Shown piece after piece: positions 1 to 9,306 of a stretch of 64,000 bases of DNA. The DNA comes from Nitrosomonas sp. (GTDB taxonomy: Bacteria > Pseudomonadota > Gammaproteobacteria > Burkholderiales > Nitrosomonadaceae). Each line of letters starts with the position of its first letter. Position 1 is the stretch's first letter. The stretch is from positions 1 through 64,000 of the forward strand of contig JAAEXZ010000002.1 of the NCBI GenBank assembly GCA_017879645.1, given 5' to 3'. The translations under genes were made by a program, and so were the position numbers. Below the pieces are notes generated by a model. The model made no database searches, was not told the DNA's origin, and saw only the letters and a list, made by a program, of their open reading frames with translations.

Positions 1-1
1 T

Positions 2-112
2 GGCTATTATGTTGCAACTGTCGGGGAAAGGGCAGATTGGGGTGTAGTTGAGCGATATGTAAAGAATCAAGGCAAACCAAAAGAAGAACTGCGTCAGCTT
101 GAGCTTTTCTAA
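2..112 (+). CDS. IS200/IS605-type transposase, C-terminal end (partial)
   Basis: The gene enters from the left edge, so only the last 36 residues are visible, ending QLELF and TAA at 110-112. The piece begins GYYVATVG and continues through an ERYVKNQGK stretch. This resembles the C-terminal helix of Y1 (HUH) transposases of the IS200/IS605 family, which usually read YFV(S/A)TVG followed by a YI/V-NQ helix. The catalytic HUH and Tyr motifs lie outside the window, so activity cannot be judged. A perfect hairpin starts 2 bases after the stop, as expected at the right end of such elements. A RAYT (REP-associated) transposase is an alternative. Confidence 0.65.
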   Translation, partial: GYYVATVGERADWGVVERYVKNQGKPKEELRQLELF

Positions 113-113
113 T

Positions 114-136
114 ACCCCGTGGTCTTGCCACGGGGT
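114..136. repeat. Hairpin directly after the transposase gene
   Basis: ACCCCGTGG (114-122) and CCACGGGGT (128-136) form a perfect 9-bp stem with a 5-base loop TCTTG, followed by TTGTTTATT. In IS200/IS605 elements a subterminal hairpin near the right end is recognised by TnpA. The same structure could act as an intrinsic terminator, but the T tract is short. Its role is inferred from position. Confidence 0.6.
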
Positions 137-146
137 TGTTTATTAG

Positions 147-165
147 TTCTTGATATTTTCAAGAA
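147..165. repeat. Short inverted repeat in the transposase-regulator gap
   Basis: TTCTTGA (147-153) and TCAAGAA (159-165) are perfect complements around the 5-base loop TATTT. It is the second of three inverted repeats packed into 100 bases between the transposase tail and the response regulator stop. It is AT-rich and has no assigned role. Confidence 0.45.
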
Positions 166-185
166 TTGAAATTTCTATTGATTCT

Positions 186-213
186 AAATTTCCACTATTA
201 ATAGTGGAAATTT
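186..213. repeat. 28-bp perfect palindrome downstream of the response regulator
   Basis: The left arm AAATTTCCACTATT (186-199) is followed immediately by its exact reverse complement (200-213), so there is no loop. It lies about 130 bases past the response regulator stop and 70 bases past the transposase. It could form a transcription-stopping hairpin or be an operator. The rest of 113-340 is AT-rich with no convincing gene. Confidence 0.6.
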
Positions 214-340
214 GATCTGAGATTTTCATAAAAGACTCTGCCTTTATAATCAGGCTATGAAAAATAAATTTCAAATAATCTTAATGAAAGAAAGTTAATT
301 TAAGAGATTACTACTTTTTTTGCAATTAAAGAGTTTGATG

Positions 341-991
341 TCAGGATTGTTCAGATACCCATCTTGTAGCATATCTAATCAAATCAGCGCCATCCTTAAG
401 ATTGAGTTTAGTGCGAATATTGAAGCGATGTGTTTCGATAGTTTTGATACTGCGACACAATAACTTCGATATTTCATGGTTGTTATGTCCTTGACCGATT
501 AGGTGCAGGACTTCAAATTCACTAGGTGTTAATGAATTTATAGTTGGTTCGGGGTCGGATCCGACCATTAAAATCCTTTTCAAGAGCGTATCATGCATTT
601 GTTTGCTTAAATAAATATTTCCTTTTAGCACTTCCCGAATTGCGGTTATCAACATTTCGCCTGGCTCTTGCTTCATGACATATCCACGTGCACCAGCCCT
701 GAGTGCTCGTTCCGAGTAAACCGATTCATCGTGCATGGATACAAACAACACCGGAAGAGAAGGTATCAAAGCATGCATGCTTTTGATAACTTCAAGGCCC
801 GACACTGTTTTTAATGTTACATCTAGCAAAACAATGTCAATGGATTGATTCTTCTTAAGTATTTCTAGTGCTTCGGTTCCATCACCGGCTTCTGCAAAGA
901 CTTCCATATCCGATTCCATGTTGATCAACATGGCCATACCATGACGTAGCATTGCATGATCATCAACCAACATTATTTTAGCTTTCTTCAT
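341..991 (-). CDS. NarL/FixJ-type response regulator
   Basis: The 216-residue protein has an N-terminal receiver domain (about 5-120) and a C-terminal LuxR-type helix-turn-helix (about 148-210). The receiver shows the acidic pair D10-D11, the phosphoacceptor D57 in LLDVTL, a switch Ser in LFVSMHD and the conserved Lys in GYVMKQE. The DNA-binding part carries LTPSEFEVLHLIGQG and SIKTIETHRFNIRTKL. Its start lies inside the end of the kinase gene (14-base overlap), so the two are probably translated as a pair. It should be a transcription factor phosphorylated by that kinase. Its target genes are unknown. Confidence 0.9.
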   Translation of the reverse strand: MKKAKIMLVDDHAMLRHGMAMLINMESDMEVFAEAGDGTEALEILKKNQSIDIVLLDVTLKTVSGLEVIKSMHALIPSLPVLFVSMHDESVYSERALRAGARGYVMKQEPGEMLITAIREVLKGNIYLSKQMHDTLLKRILMVGSDPEPTINSLTPSEFEVLHLIGQGHNNHEISKLLCRSIKTIETHRFNIRTKLNLKDGADLIRYATRWVSEQS

Positions 992-3434
992 TGATTCCTT
1001 TGGTTATTTTCATTTCTAGATGAACTTCGACTCCACCGTGCATACCGGGTTGCAGGGTTAGTTTCGCACCGAGCTGTTTAGCCCGGTATTGCATGATTTT
1101 TATTCCCATGCCACTTGTGGATTGTTGATTCGTATCTGCAGCAGAAAAGCCAATTCCATTATCTAGGATTGTAAACAATATATTGTTTTGTTGATGGTTC
1201 GATTTCAATGAGATAGTAATATTCTGAGCCTTACCATGTCGAATGGCATTGTTAATGGCTTCCTGAGCAATTCGATATAAATTAAGTGCTTCATTATTGG
1301 CGCATATGACGTCATTGGAACATACAAACTGACAACTGATATTGTAGGTAGAAGATATTCTATTGGCTAATTTATGTAATACTTCGACCAAACCGTTAGC
1401 CTCCAGTTCAAAGGGGAGCAACCCTTGAGCCAGTTGTTTGATCTGTGCCACAGTAGTTTGTGTTTGTGAAGCTATGGCGGCCGCAAGCATCGTTGCATTT
1501 TGATCATCACAAGCAGCCAGTTTCTTTTCTAAAACTCTTGCCTGATAACTTATTGCTGCGATTTTTTGTCCAACATCGTCATGCAATTCTTGTCCTAAGG
1601 TGTGTGCTTGTTCTTCTGCCACTGAAACCAAGGCCTGTTCTAGCTGCCTCAGTTCTAACCAGCTTTGAAGATCGCTTGCTACTGCATCGACTAATTTTTG
1701 TTCTTCAGGAAGTAAGAAAGGCTTTTCATCGCTATATATGACGCTTAAATGCCCATACTCTAAATCATCAATGCTAATTGATGAACGAAGAACAGAGAAG
1801 TTTTCAGCAGGGATACAACTGATGGCATGCGAGTCTGGATTATGGGTATCAACAGTTAAGTTGTTAACTTGCAATCTATTATCCGATGCGAAGTGTTTGC
1901 TATCTAATTCAATGATGGCAATGGCATTTTCTGGGTATCGCATAGCGGGTATCAGATATTTGAAAATGATTTGGCATACATCTTCAATGGCTAATTCCAT
2001 GCCCATGCTGCGACGAATTTCATACAAGCAGGTGATTTCCTTGAGACGTAACTGAAGTAACTCATCGATCTGTTTGCGTTCAAACCATCTGGCCAAATCA
2101 GTCGTCACAGCATCAATTAGTCTTTGCTCCTCTATGATAAGAAAAGGTTTTTCAACTGGGTAGAAAACATTCAGCTTTCCATAGGGCTTACCGTTCACGT
2201 TGATTTGAGAGGTGAGGCAATGAGAATTAGGGATTTGACGACTGGATAACATGGGATGATCATTTAGTTCAATCGATACAGATGCGAATTCGGGATGCTG
2301 CATTGCCGGAATCAAGAACTTTATGATGTTTTGACAGACATTATCGATCGACAACTCTAGGCCCATGCTACGTCTGATTTCATACAGGCAAGTAATTTCT
2401 TTCAAGCGCTCGCGTAGTTCACTTTCTTTGTGACTCAGCTCAATGGAGAATTGTTCGGCAGTTTCTTTGGCGCTCCTTGCTTCACGCTCAGATTCGATAA
2501 GTTTTCTGACAAACCAGTTTAAAAGCAGGATTTCAGCAAAAATCAGAGTGGCCAGATAAATGCTGATATCTTTGAGCTCGCGTGTGACAGGCGTGAATAA
2601 CTCGTCTTGGTCGAGCTTGATGGCCATGCCCAACCCATAGGAATTTAAGGATGAATAAGCTTCGATAACTGGTATATCGCGATAATCTTTAGTAGCGATA
2701 ATCCCGCTTTTCCCTTCTATTGCAAAGCTTTTAGGGGAAGTGGCGCCATCCATGACGCGTTTCAGGCTCTTGGACTTTACCCCTGCGATTTGACTGATGA
2801 TACAGGCCATTTGCTCTTTGTCTTTGTCCAGTAATGAACAAAGTATCAGTTCAGCTGTTTCTCCAATTGAACGTACGTCGGTGAAGCTGTCCGTTAATTG
2901 CGGTAATGCTCTTTCGGTTGTGATGGTGCCGATGAAGCGCATGTTTTGATCGAATACTTTAGTGCTGGCATGCAGAATGAATCGTTTGTCCCATATCAAA
3001 AAAGTGGTGTCATCATGTTTGCTGAGCGATAACGACTGATTCTTGTTTTCAGAGAAATCGCCTACACGCGATAACAAGTTTCCATTGATATCAAACACGG
3101 CAACAGCAGTAAAACCGATTTGCGGAAAAGAATCGACATTGCGCTTCAGATCATTGAGTGCCATGTGATTGTTGGGTTGCATATTCAGTTCTTGCATGGA
3201 ACGCACGATGAAAGGACGTAGCGCCAAGGCATAGGTGTCGGCTAAACCACTTTCAATTTGTGTTTCAAGCAACAGTGCTTTACCTTGCAGCGCGACACTC
3301 AATCCTCGCCCAAGAACTGATTCGATTTGCTGTCTCATGGTATTGTAAACAGCGATACCTGTGGTGAGTGTCAATCCCAATAACAGTAAGCCACCTATGA
3401 TACTGATCTTGCGATCGTCACGAGTTAACAGCAA
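978..3434 (-). CDS. Membrane sensor histidine kinase (HisKA_3) with a duplicated middle domain
   Basis: This is a kinase of about 818 residues. Order: membrane segment (about 10-30), a periplasmic sensing region of about 260 residues, a second membrane segment (about 291-311), a coiled coil, two copies of a GAF-like module (about 344-454 and 464-597), then an NarX/UhpB-type dimerisation and ATPase core. The phosphorylated His lies in GQELHDDVGQ. The ATP site shows QEAINNAIRHG, ILDNGIGF and GMGIKIMQYRA. I prefer the TTG at 3434 because GGGAG lies 6 bases before it. An in-frame TTG at 3461 would add 9 residues but has no ribosome site. The signal sensed is unknown. It is paired with the overlapping regulator gene. 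Confidence 0.88.
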   Translation of the reverse strand: MLLTRDDRKISIIGGLLLLGLTLTTGIAVYNTMRQQIESVLGRGLSVALQGKALLLETQIESGLADTYALALRPFIVRSMQELNMQPNNHMALNDLKRNVDSFPQIGFTAVAVFDINGNLLSRVGDFSENKNQSLSLSKHDDTTFLIWDKRFILHASTKVFDQNMRFIGTITTERALPQLTDSFTDVRSIGETAELILCSLLDKDKEQMACIISQIAGVKSKSLKRVMDGATSPKSFAIEGKSGIIATKDYRDIPVIEAYSSLNSYGLGMAIKLDQDELFTPVTRELKDISIYLATLIFAEILLLNWFVRKLIESEREARSAKETAEQFSIELSHKESELRERLKEITCLYEIRRSMGLELSIDNVCQNIIKFLIPAMQHPEFASVSIELNDHPMLSSRQIPNSHCLTSQINVNGKPYGKLNVFYPVEKPFLIIEEQRLIDAVTTDLARWFERKQIDELLQLRLKEITCLYEIRRSMGMELAIEDVCQIIFKYLIPAMRYPENAIAIIELDSKHFASDNRLQVNNLTVDTHNPDSHAISCIPAENFSVLRSSISIDDLEYGHLSVIYSDEKPFLLPEEQKLVDAVASDLQSWLELRQLEQALVSVAEEQAHTLGQELHDDVGQKIAAISYQARVLEKKLAACDDQNATMLAAAIASQTQTTVAQIKQLAQGLLPFELEANGLVEVLHKLANRISSTYNISCQFVCSNDVICANNEALNLYRIAQEAINNAIRHGKAQNITISLKSNHQQNNILFTILDNGIGFSAADTNQQSTSGMGIKIMQYRAKQLGAKLTLQPGMHGGVEVHLEMKITKGINEES

Positions 3435-3492
3435 CCTTGTCTCCCGTATATTTGTATACAATTTGAATTGCTTGAATTATACCAATAAATCG

Positions 3493-3510
3493 ATACCATC
3501 ATGATGGTAT
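3493..3510. promoter_or_regulatory. 18-bp palindrome upstream of the kinase gene (possible operator)
   Basis: ATACCATCA (3493-3501) is followed directly by TGATGGTAT (3502-3510), a perfect palindrome about 60 bases upstream of the kinase start. Dyad symmetry at this distance suits an operator, perhaps for the partner regulator. The sequence shows only the symmetry; the binding protein is inference. Confidence 0.4.
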
Positions 3511-3589
3511 GGCGATGTTAATCAAGAAAAAATAGTGGATATGGGTTGGGTGGGATGTGGTTGATATGCAGCATGTTATTCAATTCCTT

Positions 3590-4699
3590 TTATAGCCATT
3601 TTTTTCTTTTGAAAAAAATAATCAGTCCGATACTAATAGCAATAAAAATAATCCAAAGCACCGGATAGCCCCACCGCCACTTCAATTCCGGCATATATTC
3701 AAAGTTCATGCCATAAACACCGGCAATGAAAGTCAAAGGTATGAAGATGGTGGCAAAAATGGTGAGTATTTTCATCGTTTCATTCATTTTATTGCTGATG
3801 CTGGAAAGATAGATATCATGCATCGCAGAGATGCGTTCACGATACGATTCCAATGAGTCGCTGACACGCAGAACATGATCATAGACATCGCCGTAATAAC
3901 GCATTGTTTTTTCTTGTAACAGAGGAGTGTCGATACGCTGTATCGTGGCAAGCAATTCACGCAAGGGGGAAATATTGCGTTTCATCGAAATCAGTCCGCG
4001 GCGAATGTGCTGCACCGTTTGCAGCATTTCTTTGCTGGAATTCAATAACAAGTTGTCTTCCAGTGGATCGATGATGTCATCGAGATTATCTTCGACGACA
4101 AAATACTCATCCACAATCGTATCAACAATCACATAGGCGAGATAATCACTGCCTAATTGGCGCAAACGGCCATGTTGGTTCTGCAGGTGATTGATAATCG
4201 GATCAAACGTGTCATCCGGTTTTTCCTTGAACGTGACAACGCAATTTGCCAAAAGCAGGATGCTGATTTGTTCATATTGCAGGCAAAATTCTTTTTCAAA
4301 ATTCAGACTGATACCCTTGATAACCAGGTATAAAAAATTTTCGTATTCCTCCAGTTTAGGGCGTTGGTGCGTACTGAGAATATCTTCCAGAACCAAGGGG
4401 TGAATGTTCAGCTCCTGACCGATTCCAGCCACGATGTCGACATCACTTAAACCATCCACATTGACCCAAGTAATGAGATCGGGATTCTGAAGTTCCTTGA
4501 GTTCGGCGATTGTCTTGATCTGACAACGATTCAGGTTGTTTGCGTCATACTGGATGACAGTGATTCTGCATTCAGTATCATGTTTCTCACCGATGTGAAT
4601 CAGGGTACCTGGCGGTAAGCCTGTTTTATCGGCTGCACTGTTCCATTCGGATTTGTTGATTAGCTGTTGCTGGCGCCACGAGGAAGAAAAAAAATCCAT
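3590..4699 (-). CDS. corA: CorA-family magnesium/divalent cation transporter
   Basis: The 369-residue protein has the CorA plan: a long acidic cytoplasmic funnel followed by two C-terminal membrane helices. The family signature YGMN occurs in FIAGVYGMNFEYMPEL between the helices, and the protein ends in the basic tail FFKRKKWL. The first helix is ILTIFATIFIPLTFIAGVY and the second is in the last 25 residues. It should form a pentameric inner-membrane channel for Mg2+ or Co2+/Ni2+. Only the GMN motif is diagnostic, so the ion is not fixed by sequence. It appears to be a single-gene unit. Confidence 0.93.
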   Translation of the reverse strand: MDFFSSSWRQQQLINKSEWNSAADKTGLPPGTLIHIGEKHDTECRITVIQYDANNLNRCQIKTIAELKELQNPDLITWVNVDGLSDVDIVAGIGQELNIHPLVLEDILSTHQRPKLEEYENFLYLVIKGISLNFEKEFCLQYEQISILLLANCVVTFKEKPDDTFDPIINHLQNQHGRLRQLGSDYLAYVIVDTIVDEYFVVEDNLDDIIDPLEDNLLLNSSKEMLQTVQHIRRGLISMKRNISPLRELLATIQRIDTPLLQEKTMRYYGDVYDHVLRVSDSLESYRERISAMHDIYLSSISNKMNETMKILTIFATIFIPLTFIAGVYGMNFEYMPELKWRWGYPVLWIIFIAISIGLIIFFKRKKWL

Positions 4700-4832
4700 G
4701 ATAAGCTCGTCTAATGAATCGATCGAACGCTTATTTTAAAAATTTTATTGTGTTTTAGGGAAGCAAAGGATTGATAATGGAAGATCAAACCTGCGACGCA
4801 GAACATCTTCTTGCGTTGTCGGTATTAAGTAT

Positions 4833-5018
4833 TTAGGTTGGAGTAAGTGATTCGGGACCGCTTTCTGTAGTTCGGATTCCTGACTGGTTTTGTTGCATAC
4901 ACCAGTCGCGCCAAACCTTGCTGGCTTCTTCGATACTACTAAACGTCCATAACACAACACCATCTTCAGTCATGAGCGTTGCTGCTTTATTGGGCCATTC
5001 CTTAATCAGGCAATTCAT
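4833..5018 (-). CDS. Small protein of unknown function (61 aa)
   Basis: I do not recognise a family. The case for a real gene is a strong ribosome site, AAGGAG five bases before ATG, and an ordinary globular composition: MNCLIKEWPNKAATL, then a Trp-rich stretch VVLWTFSSIEEASKVW. There is no signal peptide or membrane segment. A second frame over the same DNA (4745-4963) has no ribosome site and looks like a shadow. The protein is probably cytoplasmic. Confidence 0.55.
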   Translation of the reverse strand: MNCLIKEWPNKAATLMTEDGVVLWTFSSIEEASKVWRDWCMQQNQSGIRTTESGPESLTPT

Positions 5019-5214
5019 TATTTCTCCTTGTGATTCATCATGTATCGAAAGCTTAAACCAGATATGTGAAATTTAGATGACAGATGGGTTAAGAATTCAT
5101 GACAATGCCTGTATCATCTATCTAGCAAGGAACGTTTATTAATGGCATGCTCTCTATTATGGTGTTTTTAGAAAAATCGTGTAGTGCATAAAAAACTTGT
5201 TACGGGGATATATC

Positions 5215-5805
5215 ATGAAAAAAATCAATTATATGCAAATAGGCATCGGTATTCTTTTTACTTCACTTGTGGGTTGTGCAACCAATAATCCAGGTACAAG
5301 CGCATTGGGAACCGCAGATAAAAGCCTAGCTAGCGTAGCGGGGGCAGCGCAAAGTGGTCAACAGGTACTGAATGCAGGAGCGGCTGTTGCAGGCACCTCC
5401 GGAGTGGCAGGTGCTGCCGGTGCGAGTCAGATCGGACTGGTTGATTTGCTGGTGCACAAGCTGAATGTGTCACCACAGCAAGCACTGGGCGGAGCGGGTG
5501 CTATTTTTCAGATGGCGAAAGCAAAAATGGAGCCACAAGCATTTGGCAGTCTAACCCGTTCCATTTCCGGTATGGATACCATGCTGGCTGCAGCCCCTGC
5601 TAGTCCTGCGGGAGGGATGTCATCACTGGCCGGTGGGGCGGGAAGTTCTCTGGGCGGTGCAGCGGCATTGGCTGGCTCATTTCAGCAGTTGAATCTGTCG
5701 CCGGATATGGTGGGTCGTTTCGTTCCGGTCGTTACCAACTATGTCAAGCAGATGAGTGGTTCCGCATCTGCCGGACTTTTTCAATCTGCATTGGGCGTTC
5801 GCTGA
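5215..5805 (+). CDS. Lipoprotein with a DUF2780-like region
   Basis: A signal peptide starting MKKINYMQIG ends in the lipobox LVGC, so the mature protein should be lipid-anchored. An Ala/Gly-rich linker follows, then LVDLLVHKLNVSPQQALGGAGAIF and a C-terminal region resembling DUF2780 (VcgC/VcgE-like). An in-frame TTG at 5197 would put six residues before the signal peptide, so ATG 5215 is preferred. Function is unknown. It is convergent with the transglycosylase gene. Confidence 0.75.
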   Translation: MKKINYMQIGIGILFTSLVGCATNNPGTSALGTADKSLASVAGAAQSGQQVLNAGAAVAGTSGVAGAAGASQIGLVDLLVHKLNVSPQQALGGAGAIFQMAKAKMEPQAFGSLTRSISGMDTMLAAAPASPAGGMSSLAGGAGSSLGGAAALAGSFQQLNLSPDMVGRFVPVVTNYVKQMSGSASAGLFQSALGVR

Positions 5806-5834
5806 AGCAGTCCTTCAGTTTCTCGGAAGCCGGA

Positions 5835-5880
5835 CAGAGTGTTAAAGGGTTAAAAGGGTACAACACTTTTTTACACTCTG
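5835..5880. terminator. Nested inverted repeats between convergent genes (possible terminator)
   Basis: CAGAGTGT (5835-5842) pairs with ACACTCTG (5873-5880). Alternatively AGTGTT (5838-5843) pairs with AACACT (5862-5867), which is followed by five T. The second form could be a weak intrinsic terminator for the lipoprotein gene. The long loops keep confidence low. Confidence 0.35.
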
Positions 5881-5897
5881 ACTATCGTCCCAGGTCA

Positions 5898-7061
5898 TTA
5901 TGGATGCAGGCCAGGGATGCCAATCCGCTGAATGGAAAGGGCATTGCTGCCTTCTTCATAGGCGGGCAGCCGACCTTCCAGATGCCACAAGCGGAATGCC
6001 AACGCATAAGTTAAAACGCGTATCGGATAATCACGAGGTAAGGTTTGTAAATAAGGTTGAATCGTCGTGAAATCGGATGCGCCGTATTGCTGCATGATAA
6101 AACGCAATCCACCATTTGCGGGTCCGATGTTATAGGCTAGTAATCCCAGAAACAGATCGTTTTTCATTTCAGCCATGTAATGCTTGAACGTTGCTGCGGC
6201 CACGAAGGCATTGTGTCGGGGGATGTCCAGTACGATGCGTGCGGTGTTTAATCGTCGTATGGCTTGAGTAATAATGAACTCGGGTACGCGAGTAATCTGA
6301 AATAGCCCTTTTCCACCATCGTGACTGTCTCGAGGTAAGAACGAAGATTCAGTGGCTGCAATGCCGTGCAGCAGGTGTGCGTCGATACCAAAAGCACGAG
6401 CGGCAGCTTCAATGTCAGTCCGGTAGGGTTGCGCGCGACTGATCATGATCTGTAGTTGTGCGGGATTGTGTCGGCGATAGGCAGCATAAACTTGGTGTGC
6501 TATGGTTACTCGTGCGGCCTCTTCTTTGCCCCCGATTAACGTGCGGAAGTTGCCATATGCGATGGTGAATCGATCGTGGGTGACAGACCAGGCCGATGCC
6601 AGCGCCAAACCAACTGCCAGAGTTGGGGCAAAATAGGGCATTTGACGCAATTGAGACCATCTTCTCATTCGATTCCAACCGATTAGCAATATCGAAACAA
6701 TTAAAACAATTCCCAGGATGCCAGTAGCAAAAGGCAGAATATTGCTAAAAAAAGCAGTGCCGGAAAACTGATTTGCGGAGAGTCCAACTCCCCACAGGAT
6801 GACGAAAATAATCGTGGTGACCAATGCTGAAACTTCGATTACGCTCAGTAGCAATTTTTGCTTGAAACTCGCATTCTGTTTTTTTTGTGATGCTCTGCGC
6901 GGCTTGGGTTCTGCGGACTTTCTTGCACGGCTAGAATTTCGTCTGGTTCTAGTTTTATCAGTAGGAAGTTGGGTTTTATCGAAATTGACTGGCATGATGG
7001 CTGACTGCTGTGATACAGAGAATTTTTGAATGCAAGAATCGTACGAATTCAACAGGGGCAT
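5898..7061 (-). CDS. Membrane-anchored lytic transglycosylase (SLT domain)
   Basis: The 387-residue protein has a basic Arg/Lys/Ser-rich N-terminus (about 30-65), two membrane helices (about 72-93 and 105-126) and a C-terminal lysozyme-like SLT domain. The catalytic Glu is in GIAATESSFLPRDS, followed by GGKGLFQIT and later GLLAYNIGPANGG. Such enzymes cleave peptidoglycan glycan strands and leave anhydro-muramyl ends. The start is uncertain: ATG 7061 is used, but ATG 6995 (residue 23) is also possible because neither has a clear ribosome site. Its partner process is not shown by the neighbours. Confidence 0.82.
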   Translation of the reverse strand: MPLLNSYDSCIQKFSVSQQSAIMPVNFDKTQLPTDKTRTRRNSSRARKSAEPKPRRASQKKQNASFKQKLLLSVIEVSALVTTIIFVILWGVGLSANQFSGTAFFSNILPFATGILGIVLIVSILLIGWNRMRRWSQLRQMPYFAPTLAVGLALASAWSVTHDRFTIAYGNFRTLIGGKEEAARVTIAHQVYAAYRRHNPAQLQIMISRAQPYRTDIEAAARAFGIDAHLLHGIAATESSFLPRDSHDGGKGLFQITRVPEFIITQAIRRLNTARIVLDIPRHNAFVAAATFKHYMAEMKNDLFLGLLAYNIGPANGGLRFIMQQYGASDFTTIQPYLQTLPRDYPIRVLTYALAFRLWHLEGRLPAYEEGSNALSIQRIGIPGLHP

Positions 7062-7193
7062 GATGTTATCCCAATTGGGTTCGGAGTCATTCTAACCGAT
7101 ATCATCGGACTATTATGTTTCTTACGGAGATTCGGATTCCATCTTTTTATGTGGCAGGAGTACTGAGTTGGTGTTATTCGGTTGGGTGAGTGT

Positions 7194-7868
7194 TCAGATC
7201 AAGTGAAGTTCAGCAAACGATACGGTGGTGTTATGTCCGACAATAAAATGATCCAGTACCTTGACATCAATTAACGCCAGTGCCTGTTTCAGCGATTGTG
7301 TCAGCATTTGGTCAACTTGGCTGGGAGTGGCTACCCCTGAAGGATGATTATGCGCAAAAATGATTGCAGCCGCATTGTGATGCAAAACCCGTTTGATGAT
7401 CTCTCGAGGGTATACGCTAGTTTGTGACAACGTGCCACTGAAGAGTTCTTCTGTGGCCAGTATTCGATGTTGTGTGTCGAGAAAAATCCCTACAAAGACT
7501 TCCTGTTGCTTGCCCGATAAGCTGAGGCGTAGAAACTGTTTGACCTGGTCGGGAGAATTCAGGGCGTTACCCTGTTTCAGATTTTCATGCAGGGCTCGTC
7601 GTGCCATTTCCAGTATGGCCTGTAACTGTGCATATTTGGCAGTGCCCATTCCTGGAAGTTGACAGAAGCTGTCCTGATCCGCGTTGAAAATATTGTTGAG
7701 ACTACCAAAATGTGTAATCAGATCACGAGCAAGGTCTACCGCGCTTTTTCCACAGATGCCAGTACGCAGGAAAATCGCCAGTAATTCGGTGTCCGACAAG
7801 GATTCGACGCCGTTTGCCAGCAGTTTTTCACGTGGTCGGTCTGAAGTGGGCCAGTCGGTTATCGCCAT
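7194..7868 (-). CDS. radC: RadC family JAB/MPN-domain protein
   Basis: The 224-residue protein matches RadC (UPF0758) from end to end: an N-terminal helix-hairpin-helix region with [10 protein letters not shown] and [14 protein letters not shown], then a JAB metalloprotease-like domain with the metal motif AHNHPSG. It diverges from coaBC-dut, the usual arrangement in proteobacteria. Despite its name its role in DNA repair is not established. Start ATG 7868 gives the normal family N-terminus MAITDWP. Confidence 0.93.
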   Translation of the reverse strand: MAITDWPTSDRPREKLLANGVESLSDTELLAIFLRTGICGKSAVDLARDLITHFGSLNNIFNADQDSFCQLPGMGTAKYAQLQAILEMARRALHENLKQGNALNSPDQVKQFLRLSLSGKQQEVFVGIFLDTQHRILATEELFSGTLSQTSVYPREIIKRVLHHNAAAIIFAHNHPSGVATPSQVDQMLTQSLKQALALIDVKVLDHFIVGHNTTVSFAELHLI

Positions 7869-8088
7869 TTTGGTAGATCGTGGATTGAGTCATGTACAAT
7901 GCTGCATTTGAAAACCTGATTTGCTCTGATCAAGAGGATAGGGTCGTCACATACAGGGTTAGCGGCATTGACGTGTCAAGAATTGAGGGTGACGCTTGCG
8001 CTTCTGTGAAAGCCGCAACAATCTGGTTTTTCTGGGGATAGATAGATGCGCAAACCGTTTCCGAAACATGACAGAATTTAGAATGCGT

Positions 8089-9306
8089 ATGCAGAATAAG
8101 CGTTTGATATTGGGTGTGACGGGAGGAATCGCTGCCTATAAGGCGGCTGAACTGGCGCGCTTGTTGACGCAGGCTGATGTGCAGGTGCAAACCGTGATGA
8201 CGCAATCAGCCTGTCAGTTTATTGGTACCGCAACTTTTCAGTCACTGACGGGAAATCATGTTTATACGGATCTCTGGCAGACCAATGCAGCACAGAATAT
8301 GGCGCATATCAATCTGTCACGTCAGGCTGACATGCTGGTGATAGCTCCGGCAAGCGCTGATTTTATTGCGAAAATTGCGAATGGACTGGCGGATGACTTG
8401 TTATCCACGTTATGTTTGGCACGTGATTGTCCGCTGATGGTTGCACCCGCCATGAACAGGCAGATGTGGGAAAACCCGGCGACACAACGTAATATTGCTC
8501 GCGTCAAGCAGGATGGTATCAAAGTAGTGGGGCCGGTCAGTGGAGTGCAGGCGTGCGGAGAAACCGGTATGGGGCGCATGCTCGAGGCCGGTGAGTTGCT
8601 GGAGATTGTGCAGGCTGAGTTGTTTTCAACAAAGCAGTTGCAGGGGCTGAATGTGTTGATCACAGCGGGATCCACCTATGAAGCCATCGATGCGGTACGG
8701 GGTATCACTAACCGAAGTTCGGGAAAGATGGGATACGCTATCGCCCGGGCTGCAGTCGAGGCGGGGGCGAAAGTATCGCTGGTTTCCGGGCCCTCGTGCC
8801 AGGCGGTTCCCGCAGTGGAAAAATTGATTCGTGTGGATAGCGCACAGGAGATGCTACAAGCTGTTCAATCCGAGGTCGATCACAGCGATATCTTTATCGG
8901 CGTGGCGGCGGTTGCAGATTATCGTGTGGCGAATGCCAGTTCGCACAAGCTGAAGCGATCCAGCAGTAAACTGACGCTGGAACTGGTGCCCAATACCGAT
9001 ATTCTGCATACTGTTGCCAGTTTGCCTGAGCCGCCTTTTTGTGTGGGTTTCGCGGCTGAAACCGAAGATCTTGAAGAAAATGCCCGGTTGAAACGCGCCA
9101 GTAAGAATATACCGCTATTAGTGGCCAACCTGGCCCAGCATGCCATAGGCGCTGATGCGAGTGAACTCGTATTGATCGATGAAACCGGACAGCATGTTTT
9201 ACCCATGGCGGCAAAAATCGAGCAAGCGCGTCATTTGATTAGTCATATTGGCTCGATGTACCGTCAATTCCATTTTCAGAAACCGCATACCCATGATAAA
9301 AATTGA
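8089..9306 (+). CDS. coaBC: Bifunctional phosphopantothenoylcysteine decarboxylase / synthetase
   Basis: CoaBC makes 4'-phosphopantetheine for coenzyme A. Its CoaC half (first ~180 residues) is an FMN decarboxylase. It shows [15 protein letters not shown] and [14 protein letters not shown] and a Cys in [11 protein letters not shown]. Its CoaB half joins cysteine to phosphopantothenate, with [20 protein letters not shown] and VAAVADYR. The frame is open further upstream, with starts at TTG 7996, ATG 8068 and ATG 8083. I chose ATG 8089 because [13 protein letters not shown] fits the family N-terminus; no start has a strong ribosome site. It overlaps dut by 14 bases. Confidence 0.93.
   Translation: MQNKRLILGVTGGIAAYKAAELARLLTQADVQVQTVMTQSACQFIGTATFQSLTGNHVYTDLWQTNAAQNMAHINLSRQADMLVIAPASADFIAKIANGLADDLLSTLCLARDCPLMVAPAMNRQMWENPATQRNIARVKQDGIKVVGPVSGVQACGETGMGRMLEAGELLEIVQAELFSTKQLQGLNVLITAGSTYEAIDAVRGITNRSSGKMGYAIARAAVEAGAKVSLVSGPSCQAVPAVEKLIRVDSAQEMLQAVQSEVDHSDIFIGVAAVADYRVANASSHKLKRSSSKLTLELVPNTDILHTVASLPEPPFCVGFAAETEDLEENARLKRASKNIPLLVANLAQHAIGADASELVLIDETGQHVLPMAAKIEQARHLISHIGSMYRQFHFQKPHTHDKN

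Noticed and set aside
4745..4963. A 72-residue frame overlapping the small 61-residue gene on the same strand
   Set aside because: It has no ribosome site, no recognisable domain, and conflicts with the better supported frame.
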